Positions 31,022 to 42,656 of a stretch of 64,000 bases of DNA are shown piece by piece. The DNA is from Mytilinidion resinicola (taxonomy: Eukaryota > Ascomycota > Dothideomycetes > Mytilinidiales > Mytilinidiaceae): contig NW_022985458.1 in the NCBI RefSeq assembly GCF_010093595.1, positions 616,115 to 680,114 of the forward strand, written 5' to 3'. The notes under the pieces were generated by a model. The model made no database searches and was not told the DNA's origin. It saw only the letters and a program-made list of their open reading frames with translations. Within the stretch, counting starts at the first letter, position 1, and every line of letters begins with the position of its first letter. Both the position numbers and the translations under genes were made by a program.

Positions 31022-31266
31022 ACTCGGGTTGTAACAGCTACAACCTAGGATCAGCAACTCATACGGTTCACGGTCACCTACGTACAGCGTGGCGAGGTCC
31101 TCTGTTCAGCTACAACAGGTTTCTCTCAGCTGGGTTCGTTCCTTTCAGCTGGCCTCTATTCAGCTGAGCTAATAGACCTAGGGGGTGGGCCATTTCCTAT
31201 TAGTATATATTCGGCCCGTACGGCCATTACAATACAAGCAGAGTTCACATCAATTTCAACCTGAGT
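31022..31266. mobile_element. LTR-like element, ACTCGGG...CCTGAGT family, copy 1
   Basis: Starts ACTCGGGTTGTAACAGC and ends TTCAACCTGAGT. It shares both ends (including ACAACCTAGGATC and GAGTTCACATCAATTT) with copies at 47217-47465 and 63163-63445. Contains AGTATATAT about 65 bases from its right end, a possible TATA box. Flanking five bases differ (TTTTA left, AAAGC right), unlike the other two copies, so this copy is probably recombinant. Confidence 0.65.
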
Positions 31267-32068
31267 AAAGCGGGATATTCAGGACTAGTCGAGTACCTCG
31301 CGAAGTGCGGGAGCTGGCTCGGTGTTAAGAATGTAGGGCACGGTCTCGTTTCGAAGAAAATGGAATAAAAGAGATGGGGCCGTAGAGATGTCGTAGCTCT
31401 GGGCCTGGTCCAGATCTGGGGTAGGAAAAAAAGTTGCACGCGGTAGTTGTGTGCTGGTGCTGCTCCGTAGGGCGAGTATCGCAGCGTGCGTGCCATCATC
31501 TCGCTCGGCAGGGCGATCTGCTTGTTACTATCAGGATCTCAAGCTGTGGCAGAAAAGTACCTTGTTCCGTGGCAAATCACGTGCCTATGCTAATGGCGCC
31601 TAACCAGATACATAAGGTGGGGGGGTGCCGAGGCTTTTGCTTACGGTGGGGTAGAATCGTTGTTACGGCCATGTTCGGGTGAAGCCCCATTCGCTAACGA
31701 CTGTATAATCAGTGCAACTCCCGGCATAAGATAAAGTCAATTTACTCTTGAGGCAATAACACTGTCCTAATACATCCGCGCCACTGGGGCCCTGAATGGC
31801 GCTTCTGGGGCCTTCGCTGGCTCAACTTCGCTCATCCGCGCCGCTGGAGCTCTCCACGGCGCTCTTGAGAGCTCGAATTCGCTCATCCGCGCCACTTTGT
31901 CCTTTGGCACCAATAAACCGGCCTCTAATTCTAGCGAACCCTCCTTATCAAACTAAGCTAAGCTTCAAACAAGGGTGGTACCTGTGACTTTTTCAAGTGG
32001 CGATCTTATAAGCTGCGCCACACGTGGCTCTACTCTCCCATAATTAACCCTTCCCACTCCTATGCAAT
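31267..32068. other. Gene-free region between the LTR-like element and the LINE
   Basis: 802 bases with no supported gene. About 31770-31900 contains a short irregular repeat of CTCATCCGCGCC. This is probably the pre-insertion 3' flank of the DUF6601-like gene, now displaced by the LINE. Confidence 0.4.
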
Positions 32069-32409
32069 TCGGAACATTCCACGTGTGTGTGTGTGTGTGT
32101 GCGTGTTCTATTATGGCCATGCACCCTGAGGGTATGGGCCGTTACGATGCGCCAGCTAATTACATCCTGCTACACTCCGCTTTCTCCAATTCAGAAGCCA
32201 ACTCTGAGACCTGCTTGTCCATTGCCTAACACCATGCTTAACATAGGAAATAAGGAAAAACAGTATAATTAGTACTATAACATAAGAGATCTGGGGTGAG
32301 AGTGGGTCGTTTATAGGCCTCGTGTCCGCAGGGCAGTTCCGGCGTTGTGCGCCTCTTCATCGGCAACGCACTGGCCGAGGCACGTGTAGGTGGCTCGCCA
32401 TATAATCTC

Positions 32410-35400
32410 TTAGGTGGTAGTAGAGGGGACCCTCAGCTGCCTCCGTTCTTCTGCTTCATCTTCTTTTGCGCTTGCTATATCTTGTTCGCTTGGCTGTAAC
32501 CGTCTAGTGACCTTTGCAAATTCAATAGTAGCCCTGACTCTGTCAATGTTTGGCCTCCATTGTTCCATCGGTCCATCAATACTCTGGCCTCCTTCGTGTC
32601 TGCTTGAGTATCCTCCTAGCGCGTACGATAAGTCTCCAAAACGTTCTCTATGTTGCTGTCTTAGTTTGGCTCTTGCTGCTTGCCATCTACTACAGGAGAA
32701 GAGGAAGTGCGGTATTGATTCTATGTGCCCGCAGTCGCATGCCGCCGTCTTACATGCCTTAATCTTGTAGAGGTATTCCTTGAGAAACGTTTTGCCTGTC
32801 CGCAGCTGCGTGAGGATTGCTGCCTCCACACTGTTCAGCTGCTGGTACAACTCTGCTGACCTGCCTAAGTGCAGTGCTGCATCAATCTTCCTTGTGAACT
32901 TGCCCGTCTCTGCCCGTCTAGATGAAATAAATCCTGCTGCAATATTGGCTCTCTTCAGTGCAAGTCGTAATAGATACCATGGTATGCCATCCCGTTGCGG
33001 TGGCTTGTCGCTTTCTTCTCTTGTTGCTGCCTTTGCCAGCTTGTCTGCTTCCTTGTTTCCCTTAATCCCAGCATGACCAGGGATCCAGTACAGCGTGATA
33101 TTGGTCATGTGGAGCTTCTTGATGATGTCTGTTACCACCACTTGGCAGGCACTTGCCCTCCAACTCTGTACTGACTGCAGTGCTGACTGAGCGTCCGAAA
33201 ATATCCGTATGCTAGGTGCTGGTGCTGGAGCGCCATCCCTATTGCGTGCCATACATGATGGGCCCCACGGCCAGTTGGCTGCCTCGCTAATTGCCAGGAG
33301 CTCTGTGAGATGGGCGTCCACCTGATCTGAACTTGCCACTGTCTTTAAAATGCGCGCTTGGGATGGCATTGCATATACGCCAATCCCCGCCTTGCCCTTG
33401 CGCACTGATGCATCCACGTATATATCCACCTGTCCTGGCTTATACTTCTCTACAATAGCTTGAGCTTGCTCCTTGTCTTCACAGATCACGACCTTAGGTC
33501 GGGCTACCCACGGCGGGCATGCAAATGCTTTAACCTCTAGCACTGCATCGACTTGGACATCTTCACACATCTCCGCAATTCTTATGAGTGGTGACCGGTG
33601 CTTTGTGCATAGCCGTTGCTGTTTGATCCTCCAGTGAGGATGTGACTGACCCAGTTTGTGGATTGACACCTAGAATGCAATGACCTGCTCCCGCAGCCTC
33701 TGCTCCATTAGGAGCAGACCTGCCTCTACCTCTGCCACTGATAGCGCAACAGTACGGAATCCCCTAATTACAGCCTGCGCCGTGATCCGCTGCGCCTGCT
33801 GGAGCAGCTGCTTCATTTCATGTGTCGCAATTGGGTACCACACCGGTGATGCATAGTCTGCCACTGGCAGCACTGCACTCTGCGCCAGCTGCCTGACCGC
33901 CTTAGGTTGCAGTCCCTTTATTCTGCGCAGTGCCAGCGCCACCTTAGTGGCCTTGCCTGCTTTGTCTGCTAGATGCGTCTTGAACCGCACCTCCTTGTCG
34001 AGCATTACCCCGAGAAGCTTGACCTTGTCTGTGGGCGCAACCTCATTCCCCTTGAATTAGAGCGGCATTCTACTGTCTCGGCCTGCGGCCTTGTATCGTG
34101 TGAGGTGGATGAAGGATGTCTTGGCCGCCTTAAACTGTGCTCCGCTCGTACGTTCCCACTTCTCCAGCATCGGCATTACTTTATCTTGTATGGCTCGAGT
34201 ATTCTCCTCTGCTGACGGCCCTATAACCTATGCTGAGTAGTCGTTAACAAAGGCCATTGAGCTGCTATATCTTGGTGCGTTCTGCACAAGGTCCGCATTA
34301 AAGAATAGGAAGAGGATTGGAGCTAGTGCTGACCCCTGTGGCAGCCCTGCTTGCGGGAGCATCTGTACGTCTGTTGTGACGCTATTAACAAGGATGCAGG
34401 CCTTGCGGTTGGTGCAGAAATTTTGTACCCACCGCACAATTGTCTTAGGGATCTGTCGCTGCCGCAGTCTTCCAATTTCTGGCTCCGTGGCCACGTTGTT
34501 GTATGCCCCCTTTACATCAAACAGCACCAGTGACAAGGTCTTCTTTCCTCTCCATGCCTTGAACACATCCTCGCAGAGGTATAACAGTGCGTGCGTTGTT
34601 GATCTCTGCTTCCGCGCTCCAAAGTGCGTCTTGGGCAGGAGAGTGAATTCCTCTACTAGGTATGCAATCCTCTCAGCCACTAGGGACTCAAGCGCCTTCC
34701 TAAGCGTTGGTAGGAGTGAGATTGGCCTGTAGTTGTTGGCCACTGTGTAGTCTTTCCGCTTTGGCTTCTGCAGCGGCACAATCTTTGCGATTTTCTATTC
34801 CTTTGGCACCTTCCCTGTTTCCAGAGACTGGGCAAAGAGCCACGTAATCTCATCTCTAAGCACAGACCACAGTTCCCTCCATACACGTGCTGGTATACCA
34901 TCTCTGCCAGGCGCCTTGTCTGGGCTAGCTCTGAATACTGCAGCCTTAACCTTATGTTTGTCAATCGGCTTACAGTATAGTTAATTGTACACTGCTAGAT
35001 CCTTCTCTTGTTTACAGGGCGGTGGTGTTAGAAAGAATGCCTGGAGCAATTCCTTTCCAATCTCGTGATTTTCTGTAGCAAATTCTCCCTCTGTATCCGC
35101 CTTCTTAATTGGTGGCACTCTAGCAAATAAGCTACTTGCCTGCGAGTTAAGGAACTTGGCTGTCTTCCATATATTGTCGCTGTTGTCTAGGAACTCCTCC
35201 CAGTGCAGCTTCCTGTGCCGCCTGATTGTCCGGTGGAAGAGCCTTTTTGCCCGTGTTGCCGTATTGCGCAGCTCTGTGTCCTTTCTTCCCTGCCGCCGCA
35301 TTGCGCATGCCCGGTTCCTCCAGTATGTGTACGACCTCCTTAGCGCTGTAAGGTCCTCGTTCCACCACCGCTTCATGTACGGCAACGGCTTGGCCCGCGG

Positions 35401-36330
35401 GCAGTGTGCCTCTAGGGCCTTGTTAACCTATGAGGTAAGCTGATCTGCCATCTTGTCAACGTCTTTGGTCTGGAAGCCTGCTTCCTTCTCTTGCTTAACT
35501 GCTTCCCTGATTTTGTCCCATGGCGCATTCTTGAACAGCAGTCTCTCTTGGTTCTCTTGCTTGTCTATGTCCATCCAGAAGCTGGTTCTAATCGCTCGGT
35601 GGTCTGATCCGTACTTATGCTCCCACACAGAGCACTTTGCCAACTCGCTTGTTAGCCCAGGCGTTGTCAAGATTAAATCAATTGTTGACGTGCGGCCTAC
35701 ATCGCTGACAAATGTTATCTCTCCCACTGGTAGAAGGCTCTTAAGCGAAAGCTCTGCCATGAGCTCAATGATCGGCTCGCTCTCCTCCTGGCTTGCGGTG
35801 CTGTTGATGTGGCTTCCTCCCCATAGTGGGTTGTGTCGATTAAAATCGCCCGCAATTAGCACCTCAGTGTGTGGATCGTGCAGTAGCTCTCCTTCAACTA
35901 GTCCTTTTATTATATTCATCCTGCTGCAGAGCTCCTCTAGGTTCTCGTCTTTGGTCCTTCGCGCGCACAGGTTGGGGATGTACACCGATACGATTAGCAG
36001 TCTCCTTTGGTTGATATGCGCCACTACTGCCGTGATGTCTGCCGAGTCAGCCTGTAGTTGTGTGACTGCAAGCTCTCTAGATGCCCAGATACACGATCTA
36101 ACCGGTGGGTAGCGCTGTCTCCTGCCATGTGGGACAAACTTTGTCCACCGCGGATTTGTCCCCTGCAGCACCACCTGACCATCTGCAAGAAAGCAGCTAG
36201 GCTCCTGGCCTAGGATGAAGTGAAAGTCTGCTAGCGCCTTGTCATTGTGCAGTGCGTGCTGCGCCTCTCTATTCTTCCTCATGTTCGCCTGAAGGATTTG
36301 AAGTTCTCTACTCATGATGCTGGCGTGCAA
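32410..36330 (-). pseudogene. LINE ORF2: endonuclease, reverse transcriptase and RNase H
   Basis: A single frame over about 1300 codons broken only by stops at 35428, 34981, 34795, 34228, 34057 and 33670. The endonuclease comes first (ILQANMRKN, AGDFNRHNPLWGG, STIDLILTTPG and GSDHRAIRT), then RT (NYRPISLLPTLRKALE, LFDVKGAYNNV, LPQGSALAPILFLFF). The catalytic box is FVNDYSA (34240-34251) where FVDD is expected. RNase H follows (VDIYVDASVRKGKAGIGVYA, LTELLAISEA, YWIPGHAGIKGNKEADKLA), then a C-terminal CCHC-like CDCGHIESIPHFLFSC. Each stop can be explained as TGG to TAG or CAA to TAA, the RIP pattern. Its endonuclease would nick target DNA for target-primed reverse transcription. Confidence 0.9.
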
Positions 36331-37627
36331 GAATCCTGTCCTTTTCTTTCTCGTACTCTGGGCACCTCCGATGTGATGCCCTATGTGGGCCTTGGCAGTT
36401 TACATAGTGCAAGTTAACTGTCTCGCACTGTAAATGGCCCTCCTGCCCGCACATATCATATGTTTCTGGCCGCATGCAGTCTCTCGCTCTGTGCCCAAAC
36501 CTCCTACACTTAAAGCACGCTACTGGAGTGCGTCGCTCTTTAAAAGGAGTTATAATAAGTCCTCCCCCTCCGAATGTTACGCCGTCTGACTTTAGCAGCT
36601 TCTCTGCATCCTCTTTTGTTGCCACTTTGACAACCACTGATGCATGCTGTCTACTTGGCCTTGGCCGTCCAAGCCATCTCATGGTGCACACCTCTACCCT
36701 ATTCTCCACTCCAAAGCGCTCTATGGCTGACTTGCTTACTTTTCCACTATTATTGTCCATTGCTAGCAGAACCTCAATCCAGTCTACTTTAACTGCATGC
36801 CACTTTGGTCCTACAAGTCTTGCGCCTGGGATGTGCGGCTTAAGCCATTCAGCCGTTGTCTGCCGGAATGCGGCCTCTTTATCCTTTTCAACGGAGAACT
36901 TAATCACATTTGTGCTGTCGTTGGCTCGCCATACGCGGAAGTCTTTGATTGCAGCCTTGGCAATCCTCTCTACACCTCTCATGCCTTGCTCGATTGTTTG
37001 TCTGGCTGCCTCTGTGTTTGCCACCTTTCCTGCTGCTTCTTCTCCCACCCGGCTAACATCAATCACCAGTTGCCGGTTGTGACCCTTGTCCTGCTTCCCA
37101 GTGTTTGTTGTTTGCGAGAGAGTTGTCCCTGGCCCTGCCGCGCCTCCACTGGCCACGACCGATGCCCATGACTGCGTTGATGGGGGAGATACTGAGAGGA
37201 CGTCGAGTTGTGCACGGAGGGAGCTAATTGTCTCCTGGAGTTCAGCGTTTTGGCTCTTGAGGTATTGTTGTTCTGCTTTAACTGCCACAAGGTCAGTACT
37301 AATGCTCTTGATGATGCTGCTTTGCTGTACTATAGTCTCTCTTAGACTTGCAATCAGCTCCACGACCTCTCCCAGTTGAGTATTCCCTCTCTCTTGTTCA
37401 GGGGAGATGGATACGCGTGCAGTTGGGAATGGCGGGAACTCATTTTGTGTTGACTCCCATTCAGTTGCTCCGGGTATGTTCTGCGCTGACCGCAGTGTTG
37501 TTGTCCGTGTCTTTAGCGACTGCTGGGCCTCTAGCACCTTTGCACTTGGTTTCCTTGTACGTCCTTTTGGGGCTGCTGGCGGGGCTAGAGGTGTTGCTGG
37601 TACGCGTTCAGGAGTTGACGTAGCCAT
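36308..37627 (-). CDS. LINE ORF1: gag-like nucleic-acid-binding protein
   Basis: 439 aa from ATG 37627, uninterrupted. The N-terminal 60 residues are basic and Pro/Ala-rich. A coiled-coil region follows (about residues 80-140, LGEVVELIASLRETIVQQSS). Near the C-terminus are zinc knuckles CFKCRRFGHRARDCMRP, a degenerate second one (MCGQEGHLQCE) and a third (YVNCQGPHRASHRRC). It overlaps the start of ORF2 by 23 bases in a different frame, suggesting coupled re-initiation. It likely coats the LINE RNA. That it stays open while ORF2 has six stops is notable. Confidence 0.85.
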   Translation of the reverse strand: MATSTPERVPATPLAPPAAPKGRTRKPSAKVLEAQQSLKTRTTTLRSAQNIPGATEWESTQNEFPPFPTARVSISPEQERGNTQLGEVVELIASLRETIVQQSSIIKSISTDLVAVKAEQQYLKSQNAELQETISSLRAQLDVLSVSPPSTQSWASVVASGGAAGPGTTLSQTTNTGKQDKGHNRQLVIDVSRVGEEAAGKVANTEAARQTIEQGMRGVERIAKAAIKDFRVWRANDSTNVIKFSVEKDKEAAFRQTTAEWLKPHIPGARLVGPKWHAVKVDWIEVLLAMDNNSGKVSKSAIERFGVENRVEVCTMRWLGRPRPSRQHASVVVKVATKEDAEKLLKSDGVTFGGGGLIITPFKERRTPVACFKCRRFGHRARDCMRPETYDMCGQEGHLQCETVNLHYVNCQGPHRASHRRCPEYEKEKDRILARQHHE

Positions 37628-37854
37628 CGGGGCTCCTTAAGCTTGCTCGGAACATTCCACAAGGGCGTGGCCAGAGCGGGTCGGCACCCTCCCTGCTAGC
37701 GCGCCACCCAGAACATCTTGAGTGCCGGCCAATCTGCTGACGCACCTGCAGAGGTACCTCGAGTGACATACCTACTTTTTGCCACCTGCACTTGCTGAAA
37801 CTGTCAACACCTAAGAAGGCGACACCAAACCCTCTTGTGGAATAACCAACCCAT

Positions 37855-38811
37855 CTAACACGATAATGTACTACGGGTGTCTCGCCTCTTCTCCATCTTG
37901 CGTCTTGCAGTATAGACCCACTCATCCAGAAATAGCCATAGCCAAAGCAGGACGAGCCACATCGAGATAATAGCTGCTCCTACCAGGCTTACCATGCTAA
38001 ACCAGCGAGACAGATACCAGACTGACTCCCAATGAGCGGCCACCAACTGCTCGACCGCAAGCGCAACCTGCAGGGAATTCAAGATTGTGGAGACTAGAGC
38101 GAACACGAACAATATAGGTCCATACAGCCGCCCAAAGAAATCTCCATATTGTCCATGCACCTGTTCAAAGTGAAATTTGCGTAAAAACAGCGGAGCATAG
38201 AAGTTGAGTCGCGTTAGCCTTAGCTCGCCGTAGCCGTACCGTCTTGACACCGCTGAGTCCTCAATATGGTTGAGTTCTGAAATGAGTTGGCAGAATGATG
38301 CCCAATCCACGTCCTTGGGGATAAGACGAAGGTTGTCTTGTTGAGCAATGTTGAAATCCGATTCGTGCTGGATCAAGTAGCGGTACGTCCGCAGGCATCC
38401 AGTCGCAGCCTTGCGAATATTGCTTTGACTATCGCCCAGTCGGTCTGAACTCTCGTCTAGGTACGTCTCCCAAAACGCGTGCGATAGCAAATATCGTGGA
38501 AGAGGTTTAACGAATATGCGGTCGTGGATCCAGATCAAATGCAGTCGAGGTTCCTCAGTGACAATGATGTCACGACCTTTGACCCGTTGTCGATGTAAGG
38601 GGTTAACGTTTCCGCTGGACAGGGTCGTCATAATCCAGAGACGCGGCGCCATTATCTCGAGATCCTTGGAGCAAAACTCCTTCTCAAGGAATCGTCTCAT
38701 ATCAGCGGCGTTGTTGAGCAGAACCGAAGGCTGGCCGGGCAGAGTAGTCATCAGCGGTGTTCTAGGATCAAGATCGCGAACGAGCTGGTTTGCCTTAGAA
38801 AACGGAGGCAT
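37855..38811 (-). CDS. DUF6601-like membrane protein
   Basis: 318 aa from ATG 38811 (MPPFSKANQLVRDLDPRTPL). Family-like core: RQRVKGRDIIVTEEPRLHLIW, RIFVKPLPRYLLSHAFWETYL, ATGCLRTYRYLIQHESDF, DWASFCQLISELNHI, YGYGELRLTRLNFYAPLFLRKF. Two hydrophobic segments near the C-terminus (about residues 220-245 and 265-295, LVGAAIISMWLVLLWLWLFL) predict membrane anchoring with a basic tail. DUF6601 proteins are uncharacterised fungal proteins. Single exon. The LINE target site lies about 200 bases beyond its stop, so the gene body is intact but its 3' UTR may now read into LINE sequence. Divergent from the NLR gene with 298 bases between starts. Confidence 0.75.
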   Translation of the reverse strand: MPPFSKANQLVRDLDPRTPLMTTLPGQPSVLLNNAADMRRFLEKEFCSKDLEIMAPRLWIMTTLSSGNVNPLHRQRVKGRDIIVTEEPRLHLIWIHDRIFVKPLPRYLLSHAFWETYLDESSDRLGDSQSNIRKAATGCLRTYRYLIQHESDFNIAQQDNLRLIPKDVDWASFCQLISELNHIEDSAVSRRYGYGELRLTRLNFYAPLFLRKFHFEQVHGQYGDFFGRLYGPILFVFALVSTILNSLQVALAVEQLVAAHWESVWYLSRWFSMVSLVGAAIISMWLVLLWLWLFLDEWVYTARRKMEKRRDTRSTLSC

Positions 38812-41754
38812 GATTGCGTGATAGAGTAATGCTAGATAAGTCGTCTCTGTGTGTGCTATAGACTCGCGAAGCACTTATATCTTCAAAGCTCGAGCAGGCT
38901 TCCAGTAGAGGGAGGGCATCGCGCCTGAGGCAGCTATGGCTCCCTTTCAGCCTTCCCCAGCCTTGCTTGGCCTCGCTGCAGGCAGACTGGCGGCTACTCC
39001 AACCCGGCATATACCAGCCTGCTGATCTATCTGCACGTCTCCCCATCCTGATCCTTGTGCTTCATCGAAACTTCAGACGCGCTGCCTCATCGAGCATTGA
39101 CGGATAGATATGGTACGTTGGTGGCAACCGTGAAGCGCGCCAAGACTAATACGGAACTAGGTTCGGCCGGTTACAAACAGGGACATCGGGCTGAAAGTGC
39201 TTTGCAAGGCACCAGCGGAAGCAGCCCAGAGCACCGAGTACATCCTTCTTTTCGCTTTTCGACTTCTGCTTTAATGACACTATACTGATCTGCCTTAGCA
39301 TTGTCGCAATCCACGGCCTCGGAGCCCATCCGGACGACGCTTGGTGCAAAAATGACGGCACGACGGAGGAGCCGGAATGGGTCAACTGGCTTATCGAGGA
39401 CGATATGCTGCCAGCAGTAGCACCCCATGCGCGCATCATGCGATATGGATACCAGTCGGAGTGGTTTGGGAAAGAGGCGATGCAGCAGAATGTGTCGACG
39501 GTGGCAGATCGGTTGCTACGAGCCTTGCGGCGGAAAAGAGAGGTGGAGACCCTCTGTATCAGACGCAATTTCTTTGCTAAATCTGTTAGGAATTTCCGTT
39601 CCGCCCACTGCTCTTTATCGCGCACTGCTTTGGCGGGTTGGTCGTGCTAAAGGTAAGCAAGTGAGCTAAAACGGAACGCGCCCGCAACTAAGGGTTTCTA
39701 GGCATTACTGGAAGCCGAACAATACAAGAGCGAGTGGCCTGGCGTATTTGCATCGACCACTGGCCTGATCTTCTTCGGCACTCCGTTTCGAGGGGCGGAG
39801 GGAATGAGCCAAATGGAGATGCTTGAGGCGGCGCGGAGGGAATATCATGAGGATGAGGTGCAGCTGAGGGCTCTGGACATACTGCAGCCAGGGAACGTGT
39901 ACCTTCAGGATGTGGTTGACAACTTCTTAAAGAAGACGCGGAGGCAGACAAACAAGACCCAGGTTGCATGCTTCTACGAGCTTAAGGCAAGCAATGTGGG
40001 AAAGATTGTGGGGAAGGAGGATCGGATGGTAGGTTCGGGAGGGACTGTGCGTCGCACTAAGGCTGACCATCTTCACAGAGATTTGTGGTGAGCCAGAGCT
40101 CTGGATGCCTCGACCTTTCCGATTCAACGAGCAAGTTCTCGCTCTCGCGGAACCACTTTGACATGAACAAGTTCGGGAACAGCAAGGAGGAAGACGAGTT
40201 TGAGGAAGACTTTCAGACGGTGAGGGACGTTGTTAAGGAGATGATTGAGGCATCTCAAGGGCTTGTGGAGGCTCGATCTCAGTGTAATTATGCTCCTTTA
40301 TAGCAGGTCATATCTGAAGAGAGTTGACTGGGGCGACAGACCACGGCAAATACAAGGTCGACTTTAGTCTTACAGGCGTCCCCGTAGTAAGCCAATTCGT
40401 CCCACGCGACACCGAGATGCGACAGCTTGAGCAGTTCTTCCTCCACGACACGCCCGCAACGGACCGACGAAAGATATTCGTGGTTCATGGCCTTGGCGGT
40501 ATAGGCAAGACGCAGTTAGCGGTTGAGTTCGCGCGGGAGCATCGGCGCGGATTCAGCGGGATATTTTGGCTGGACGGATCATCGGAGGCCAGTCTGAAGC
40601 AGACATTTGTTGGCATGGCGCAAAGGCTGCCATGGGAGGAGCTGACGGCAGATGGTGTGGAGATGCTGAAGCATTCGAACGTTGATGTCGACGTGGCTGT
40701 GCGGGAATGTCTCCGGTGGCTGTCCCTACCCTTAAACCGGCACTGGCTGTTGATTGTCGACAGCGTTGACCGCGAGTACGACGACAAAGACGATTCGCAA
40801 GCGTACAAGGTTGAGGACTATTTCCCTCATGCAGACCATGGGTCAATCCTAATCACGAGTCGATTAGGAAGCCTTCAGGGAGACGGCCCAGGACTTATGC
40901 TAGGAACAGTCAGCACAGAGCAAGCGGTAGCTATTCTGGAGAATAATGCTAGAAAAGTGGTTAAGGGTGAGAAAGCAGCTACGCTCGTAAGAGATAAGGG
41001 CATCATCGCTAATCTATGTTGAATAGACGCTGACATGATTCTCGAGCGGCTCAACGGACTTCCTCTAGCACTCACTCAGGCCGGCTCGTACTTGCGAGAG
41101 ACGAACGTGTCCACATCGACATATGTAAAACACTATGACAGAACCTGGGAGCGTCTAATGAAAAAGCAGGGACGCTTTCGGCTGCAAGAGTACGGTGACC
41201 GAAATATCTTAACGACATGGACGATGTCGTACGAGCAGGTGAGGAGGCAGAGCGAGGAGGCTGCGTGCCTAGTCAAGCTCTGGGGATGCCTAGATTGGGG
41301 AGAGCTGTGGTATGAGCTGATTGCAGCTGCCTTGGATTTATCAGAAGTTATAAACGTTCCAAAATGGCTGCTCGATATAGCGGAGGATGAGCTCGAGTTT
41401 GCCGACGCAGTAGGTCTGCTGTCGCGATACTCGCTTGCTAATGCAAAAGAAAACACCAACAGCCACTCGATGCACTCGGTATTGCACAAGTGGTGCTCCC
41501 AGCTGTCGGAAGGTGATGAGAGGCATGATCTTTGTTGCTTAGCAGTAGGGCTGGTGGCATCAAACGTACCTTCGCAATCGGAGGTTGAGCCCTGGAGTAA
41601 GCGAAAACGAATGCTGGCCCACGTAATACGAGTGTGCAGGTGGGTAGTGGAAGATATTGCATTTGATGCGAGAGATGTTATCGAAGCTTCGGTAACGCCG
41701 TGGATGTTTCAGTCCTTGGGAGATTTACTTTCGGGCGAAGATAGGCTAAAGGAG

Positions 41755-42656
41755 GCGGAGGAGATGTACGATCGGGCGCTGCAAGGAAAGGAGAAGGCAC
41801 TAGGAGCGGAGCATACATCAACACTCAACACGGTCAACAACTTGGGCCTTCTCTACGCGGACCAGGGACGACTAGATAAGGCGGAGGAGATGTACAATCG
41901 GGCGCTGCAAGGGTGCGAGAAGGCACTAGGAGCGGAGCATACATCAACACTTTCCACGGTCAACAACATAGGCAATCTCTACAAGGCTCAGGGATGGCTG
42001 GATAAGGCGGAGGAGATGTATAATCGAGCGCTGCAAGGATGCGAGAAGGCACTAGGAGCGGAGCATACATCAACACTNNNNNNNNNNNNNNNNNNNNNNN
42101 NNNNNNNNNNNNNNNNNNNNNNNNNNNNNNNNNNNNNNNNNNNNNNNNNNNNNNNNNNNNNNNNNNNNNNNNNNNNNNNNNNNNNNNNNNNNNNNNNCTA
42201 GGAGCGGAGCATACATCAACACTCTCCACGGTTAACAACTTGGGCAACCTCTACGCGGACCAGGGACGGCTAGATAAGGCGGAGGAGATGTATAATCAGG
42301 CGCTGCAAGGATGCAAGAAGGCACTAGGAGCGGAGCATACATTAACACTCTCTATAGTTAACAACTTAGGCAATCTCTATAAGGCTTAGGGATAGCTGGA
42401 TAAGGCGGAGGAGATGTACAATCGAGCGCTGCAAGGATGCGAGAAGGCACTGGGAGCGGAGCATACATCAACACTTAACACGGTTAACAACCTGGGCAAC
42501 CTCTACAAGGCTTAGGGACGGCTAGATAAAGCGGAGGAGATGTACGATCGGGCGCTGCAAAGGTACAAGAAGGCACTTAGACGGGAAAATGTTGCGACTT
42601 ACCTACTAGCACTAAATATAACCTACAATCTAGCCCTACTGTTTTCTAACTACAGT
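41755..42656 (+). repeat. 126-bp tandem repeats encoding TPR units
   Basis: The landmark GCGGAG(GAGATG) recurs at 41755, 41881, 42007, 42279, 42405 and 42531. Spacing is exactly 126 bases except across the N run, where it is 272. Each unit encodes a 42-residue TPR of the kinesin-light-chain/TPR_12 kind. Units 5' of the gap are nearly identical; units 3' of it carry clustered C-to-T changes. High internal identity means array length can change by unequal crossing-over or slippage. Confidence 0.9.
42078..42197. other. Assembly gap (120 N) inside the TPR repeats
   Basis: A run of exactly 120 N. The repeat phase on the two sides does not agree with that length: 272 bases separate landmarks that should be a multiple of 126 apart. 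A gap of 100 bases, or 100 plus whole units, would restore both register and reading frame. Confidence 0.95.

Larger units (their letters stand above)
32083..37646 (-). mobile_element. Tad-like non-LTR retrotransposon (LINE), near full length
   Basis: Flanked by a 14-bp target duplication TCGGAACATTCCAC at 32069-32082 and 37647-37660. Read on the minus strand it has a very short 5' leader, ORF1 (37627-36308), an overlapping ORF2 (36330-32410), a 3' UTR and a terminal (CA)n tail instead of poly(A) (the GT run at 32083-32102). Six nonsense codons in ORF2 with no frameshift show inactivation by point mutation only. The order ORF1 with CCHC knuckles, then APE-type endonuclease, RT and RNase H identifies a Tad-clade LINE. 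Confidence 0.9.

Noticed and set aside
32083..32102. (GT)n run read as a telomere-like or stand-alone microsatellite
   Set aside because: It lies exactly inside the LINE target duplication and is best explained as the LINE's 3' tail.
34680..34964. Separate open frame within LINE ORF2
   Set aside because: It is a shadow: the RT protein motif (DKAPGRDGIPARVW) runs through the same bases in the frame shared with the rest of ORF2.
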